Shown in pieces: positions 60,444 to 64,000 of a stretch of 64,000 nucleotides of DNA. This DNA is from Staphylococcus argenteus (GTDB lineage: Bacteria > Bacillota > Bacilli > Staphylococcales > Staphylococcaceae), in assembly GCF_000236925.1 (NCBI RefSeq), contig NC_016941.1:62001-126000 (forward strand), written 5' to 3'. The notes beneath the pieces are model-generated. The model saw only the letters and a program-made list of their open reading frames with translations, was not told where the DNA came from and ran no database searches. Position numbers and translations under genes: made by a program. Within the stretch, counting starts at the first letter, position 1. Each line of letters opens with the position of its first letter.

Positions 60444-61098
60444 AAGTATTAATGAAGATTTACATATTAATAAAGAATATGACTATCAAAGAAAATTAGA
60501 TGCGCTAGAAGAAGTACATAAAGCATATTTCCCAATCAAACGTACAATCGATTTAGTATTAAGTATTATTTTATTATGTTTAACATTTCCAATTATGGTT
60601 ATTTTTGCAGTCGCGATTGTTATAGACTCTCCTGGAAACCCTATTTATAGTCAGGTTCGAGTTGGGAAAATGGGTAAATTAATAAAAATTTATAAATTAC
60701 GTTCAATGTGCAAAAACGCAGAAAAAAATGGTGCACAGTGGGCTGATAAAGATGATGATCGTATAACAAATGTAGGTAAGTTCATTCGTAAAACACGAAT
60801 TGATGAATTACCACAATTAATCAATGTAGTTAAAGGAGAAATGAGTTTTATAGGCCCTCGTCCAGAACGTCCGGAATTTGTAGAATTATTTAGTTCAGAA
60901 GTTAAAGGTTTTGAGCAAAGATGTCTTGTTACACCAGGATTAACAGGACTTGCACAGATTCAAGGTGGATATGACTTAACACCAGAACAAAAACTAAACT
61001 ATGACATGAAATATATACATAAAGGTAGCATGATGATGGAATTGTACATATCAGTTAGGACACTTATGGTTGTTATAACAGGGGAGGGCTCAAGGTAG
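60406..61098 (+). CDS. Initiating sugar (phosphoglycosyl) transferase
   Basis: This 230-aa bacterial sugar transferase of the WbaP/WcaJ C-terminal type transfers a sugar phosphate to undecaprenyl phosphate, the first step of polysaccharide repeat assembly. A single membrane segment (about 48-72) is followed by IYSQVRVGKMGKLIKIYKLRSM, the DD/RxxxL region DDDRITNVGKFIRKTRIDELPQ, and IGPRPERPEF. Start is TTG 60406 behind GAGGTAG; the overlap with the epimerase gene suggests coupling. Other starts inside are possible. Confidence 0.88.
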   Translation: MKKLRKKKWKCHKSINEDLHINKEYDYQRKLDALEEVHKAYFPIKRTIDLVLSIILLCLTFPIMVIFAVAIVIDSPGNPIYSQVRVGKMGKLIKIYKLRSMCKNAEKNGAQWADKDDDRITNVGKFIRKTRIDELPQLINVVKGEMSFIGPRPERPEFVELFSSEVKGFEQRCLVTPGLTGLAQIQGGYDLTPEQKLNYDMKYIHKGSMMMELYISVRTLMVVITGEGSR

Positions 61099-61313
61099 TC
61101 TTAATTTTTTAGAAAATTTGAATTCTTAATTTATATTCAAAATTGTAATCAGTAGTCATGATAAAAAGAGTAAACCCTTGAGACTCATTAATAGAATTAA
61201 GCAATACGATAATACGATACTACGCTGAGTGACATTGTAAATGATGGCAACCCATTAGCAGCGATATCATCGTTAAGAAAATGAAAGTACAGTGTTAAAG
61301 GGGTTTGTAACAA

Positions 61314-62489
61314 TTGAAAATTATATATTGTATAACTAAAGCAGATAATGGTGGTGCACAAACACACCTCATACAACTTGCGAATCATTTTTGCTTACAT
61401 CATGATGTTTATGTCATTGTAGGTGACCATGGACCAATGATTGAACAGCTAGATACAAGAGTAAAGGTGATTGTCGTTGATCATTTAGTAGGTCCTATTG
61501 ATATTAAGCAAGACATATTAGCGATTAAAGCATTAACACAACTATTCTCGAAGGTTCAACCGGATGTCATACATTTACATTCTTCAAAAGCTGGTACAGT
61601 AGGTCGTATTGCAAACCTTTTTTCAAAGTCAAAAGGTGCACGCGTAATATTTACAGCGCATGGTTGGGCATTTACAGAAGGCGTTAAATTAGTTAAAAAA
61701 ATTATATATTTGACGATTGAAAGATTAATGTCACGTATTACAGATTGCATTATTTGTGTTTCAAAATTTGATGAAAAATTAGCTGTGAAGTATCGATTTA
61801 ATCGATTGAAATTAACTACAATACATAATGGCATTGCCGACGTTCCAGTTGTAAAGCAGACATACAAAAATCATATTCAAGATACATTAATAGAGGTAGA
61901 TGGAGTAGTTGGAGCTCCAATAAATTCAAATGGTATTCAAGTTGAGCGACCATCACAGCATCAATTTGTCATGATTGCACGGTTTGCTTATCCAAAATTA
62001 CAACAGAATTTAATTGCAGCCATAGCGATTTTAAAATCACAGTACAGAAAGCATGCACATTTTACATTTATAGGAGATGGACCGACATTAAATGATTGTA
62101 AGCAACAAGTGTCACAAGCTGGTTTAGATAATGATGTCACATTTTTAGGAAATGTCATTAACGCGAGCAATTTATTATCACAATATGACACGTTTATTTT
62201 AATAAGCAAGCACGAAGGATTGCCAATTAGCATTATCGAAGCTATGGCTACAGGGTTACCCGTTATTGCAAGTCGTGTGGGTGGTATTACTGAATTACTA
62301 ACGAATAATGGCATATGTGTCAAAAATAATCAACCAGAGACGATTGCTAAAGTATTGGAGAAATATTTAACAGATGGTGATTATGACACATTGAGTAAAC
62401 AATCGAGAAAACGTTATTTAGAATGTTTTACTGAGGCGAAAATGATTAAAGAAGTGGAAGACGTTTATAATGGAAAATCAACACAATAG
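61314..62489 (+). CDS. Glycosyltransferase family 4
   Basis: This 391-aa GT-B enzyme adds a sugar to the growing polysaccharide unit. N-terminal ADNGGAQTHLIQLANHF and HLHSSKAG, and the C-terminal donor motif SKHEGLPISIIEAMATGLPVIASRVGG (EGLPISIIEAMA) near 300-325 with the paired Glu residues, are clear. It starts at TTG 61314 behind AAAGGGG. It overlaps the next gene by 20 bases. Confidence 0.9.
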   Translation: MKIIYCITKADNGGAQTHLIQLANHFCLHHDVYVIVGDHGPMIEQLDTRVKVIVVDHLVGPIDIKQDILAIKALTQLFSKVQPDVIHLHSSKAGTVGRIANLFSKSKGARVIFTAHGWAFTEGVKLVKKIIYLTIERLMSRITDCIICVSKFDEKLAVKYRFNRLKLTTIHNGIADVPVVKQTYKNHIQDTLIEVDGVVGAPINSNGIQVERPSQHQFVMIARFAYPKLQQNLIAAIAILKSQYRKHAHFTFIGDGPTLNDCKQQVSQAGLDNDVTFLGNVINASNLLSQYDTFILISKHEGLPISIIEAMATGLPVIASRVGGITELLTNNGICVKNNQPETIAKVLEKYLTDGDYDTLSKQSRKRYLECFTEAKMIKEVEDVYNGKSTQ

Positions 62490-63708
62490 TAAATATCTCA
62501 CATTGTTACTTATCGGTTTATCGATATTCATTCAGCAATCTTCGGTTATTGCTGGTGTGAATGTATCTATAGCTGACTTTATTACATTACTAATATTAGT
62601 TTATTTACTTTTTTTCGCTAACCATTTATTAAAAGCAAATCATTTTTTACAGTTTTTCATTATTTTGTATACATATCGTATGATAATGACGCTAATATTA
62701 CTATTTTTTGATGATTTGATTTTTATTACGGTTAAAGAAGTACTAGCTTCTACAGTTAAATATGCATTTGTAGTCATATACTTCTATTTAGGTATGATTA
62801 TTTTTAGATTAGGTAACAGCAAAAAAGTAATCGTTACATCTTATATTATTAGTAGTGTCACAATCGGGTTGTTTTGCATAATTGCCGGTTTGAATAAGTC
62901 GCCAATACTAATGAAATTACTTTATTTTGATGAAATTCGCTCGAAAGGATTAATGAATGATCCTAACTATTTTGCGATGACACAAATTATTACATTAGTG
63001 CTCGCATACAAGTATATTCATAATTACATATTTAAGTTTATTGCGTGTGCCATTCTACTTTGGTCTTTAACAACTACAGGTTCTAAGACAGCATTTATTA
63101 TTTTAATCGTCCTTGCGATTTATTTCTTTATTAAAAAGTTATTTAGTAGGAATGCAATAAGTGTTATTAGTATGTTGGTTATTATGTTGATATTACTTTG
63201 TTTCACATTTTATAACATTAACTATTATTTATTCCAATTGAGTGATCTTGATGCGTTGCCGTCATTAGATCGAATGGCCTCTATTTTTGAAGAAGGATTT
63301 GCATCATTAAATGATAGTGGGTCTGAACGAAGTGTTGTATGGATCAATGCCATTTCAGTAATCAAATACACTTTAGGGTTCGGCGTTGGTTTAGTTGACT
63401 ATGTACATATTGGATCGCAAATTAATGGTATTTTGCTCGTTGCACATAATACATATTTACAAATTTTTGCTGAATGGGGCATTTTATTCGGTGCTTTATT
63501 TATCATCTATTTACTGTACTTACTATTTGAATTATTTAGATTTAACATTTCTGGTAAAAATGTAACAGCAATTGTCGTAATGCTGACAATGTTAATTTAC
63601 TTTTTAACTGTATCATTCAATAACTCTAGGTATGTCGCTTTTATTTTAGGAATTATCGTCTTTATTGTTCAATATGAAAAGATGGAAAGGGATCGTAATG
63701 AAGAGTGA
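62470..63708 (+). CDS. Wzy-like polysaccharide polymerase
   Basis: This 412-aa membrane protein has 11-12 predicted helices and a large outside loop (about 255-305, including the GSERSVVWINAI region) as in O-antigen ligase/polymerase proteins. Asn-rich MNDPNYFAM near residue 163 and HNTYLQIFAEWG near 325 are typical of this family. It would join repeat units outside the membrane. Confidence 0.85.
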   Translation: MENQHNSKYLTLLLIGLSIFIQQSSVIAGVNVSIADFITLLILVYLLFFANHLLKANHFLQFFIILYTYRMIMTLILLFFDDLIFITVKEVLASTVKYAFVVIYFYLGMIIFRLGNSKKVIVTSYIISSVTIGLFCIIAGLNKSPILMKLLYFDEIRSKGLMNDPNYFAMTQIITLVLAYKYIHNYIFKFIACAILLWSLTTTGSKTAFIILIVLAIYFFIKKLFSRNAISVISMLVIMLILLCFTFYNINYYLFQLSDLDALPSLDRMASIFEEGFASLNDSGSERSVVWINAISVIKYTLGFGVGLVDYVHIGSQINGILLVAHNTYLQIFAEWGILFGALFIIYLLYLLFELFRFNISGKNVTAIVVMLTMLIYFLTVSFNNSRYVAFILGIIVFIVQYEKMERDRNEE

Positions 63709-64000
63709 TTCACTAAAAGCAAATATTATTTATCAGGGACTTTATCAACTTATTAGAACACTAACACCTTTGATTACGATACCAATTATTTCACGTGCGT
63801 TTGGACCTACTGGAGTAGGTATAGCATCATTTTCTTTCAATATCGTGCAATACTTTTTAATGATTGCAAGTGTTGGTGTACAGTTGTATTTTAATAGAAT
63901 TATCGCGCAATCTGTGGATAACAAACAGCAGTTATCTCAGCAATTTTGGGACATATTTATTAGTAAATTACTCTTATCTGCGACTGTATTGGTCATTTAC
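63698..64000 (+). CDS. Wzx-like polysaccharide flippase (partial)
   Basis: The frame opens at ATG 63698, overlapping the polymerase gene by 11 bases, and runs off the window. The first 101 residues, with GLYQLIRTLTPLITIPIISR and AFGPTGVGIASFSF, match the start of oligosaccharide flippases of the MOP superfamily, which move lipid-linked repeat units across the membrane. It completes a Wzx/Wzy-type set. Confidence 0.85.
   Translation, partial: MKSDSLKANIIYQGLYQLIRTLTPLITIPIISRAFGPTGVGIASFSFNIVQYFLMIASVGVQLYFNRIIAQSVDNKQQLSQQFWDIFISKLLLSATVLVIY

Overview
The window is low-GC Firmicute DNA. From about 12.8 kb onward it has the gene order of the Staphylococcus aureus complex just downstream of the SCC insertion region: dus, plc, tandem lpl lipoproteins, norC, nptA, ohyA, norG, lctP, spa, sarS, sirABC, sbnA-I, butA, then an exopolysaccharide cluster. 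Many proteins look a few percent different from the S. aureus versions I remember, for example SbnA and the Spa domains. S. argenteus or a divergent S. aureus lineage are both possible, and I cannot separate them without a search.

Region 1 (1-10.1 kb) is a complete type III-A CRISPR-Cas locus. A first array runs into cas1-cas2-cas10-csm2-csm3-csm4-csm5-csm6-cas6, and a second array follows with a palindromic leader. Order, protein lengths and motifs match the Staphylococcus epidermidis RP62a system as I remember it. Most spacers read as antisense to plausible phage coding sequence. Two spacers, and probably a third that is cut by the window edge, cover the same translation start region. Array 2 decays at its distal end into degraded DNA with broken reading frames. 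An 18-bp sequence like the SCC integration site lies at 10093-10110, so the CRISPR locus was probably carried on an SCC-like element.

Region 2 (10.1-12.7 kb) holds a 508-aa reverse transcriptase of the unknown-group or defence-associated type, followed by a RES-domain gene (candidate NAD-degrading toxin) broken by three frameshifts, all in homopolymers.

Region 3 (12.8-30 kb) is the core flank: dus on the minus strand, small proteins, a FAD monooxygenase with a MarR regulator, membrane proteins, secreted PI-phospholipase C, five tandem lpl lipoproteins with small conserved ORFs between them, a large AraC-type regulator, an M20 amidohydrolase and the efflux pump NorC.

Region 4 (30-45 kb) holds nptA, an oleate hydratase gene interrupted by one in-frame stop codon, an EamA transporter divergent from the MocR-type regulator NorG, lactate permease, protein A with four immunoglobulin-binding domains, sarS and the staphyloferrin B importer sirABC.

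Region 5 (45-64 kb) is the staphyloferrin B operon sbnA-I, divergent from sirABC across two Fur boxes. It is followed by two paralogous membrane proteins, acetoin reductase butA, and a polysaccharide cluster (epimerase, initiating sugar transferase, glycosyltransferase, Wzy-like polymerase and the start of a Wzx-like flippase) that runs off the window.
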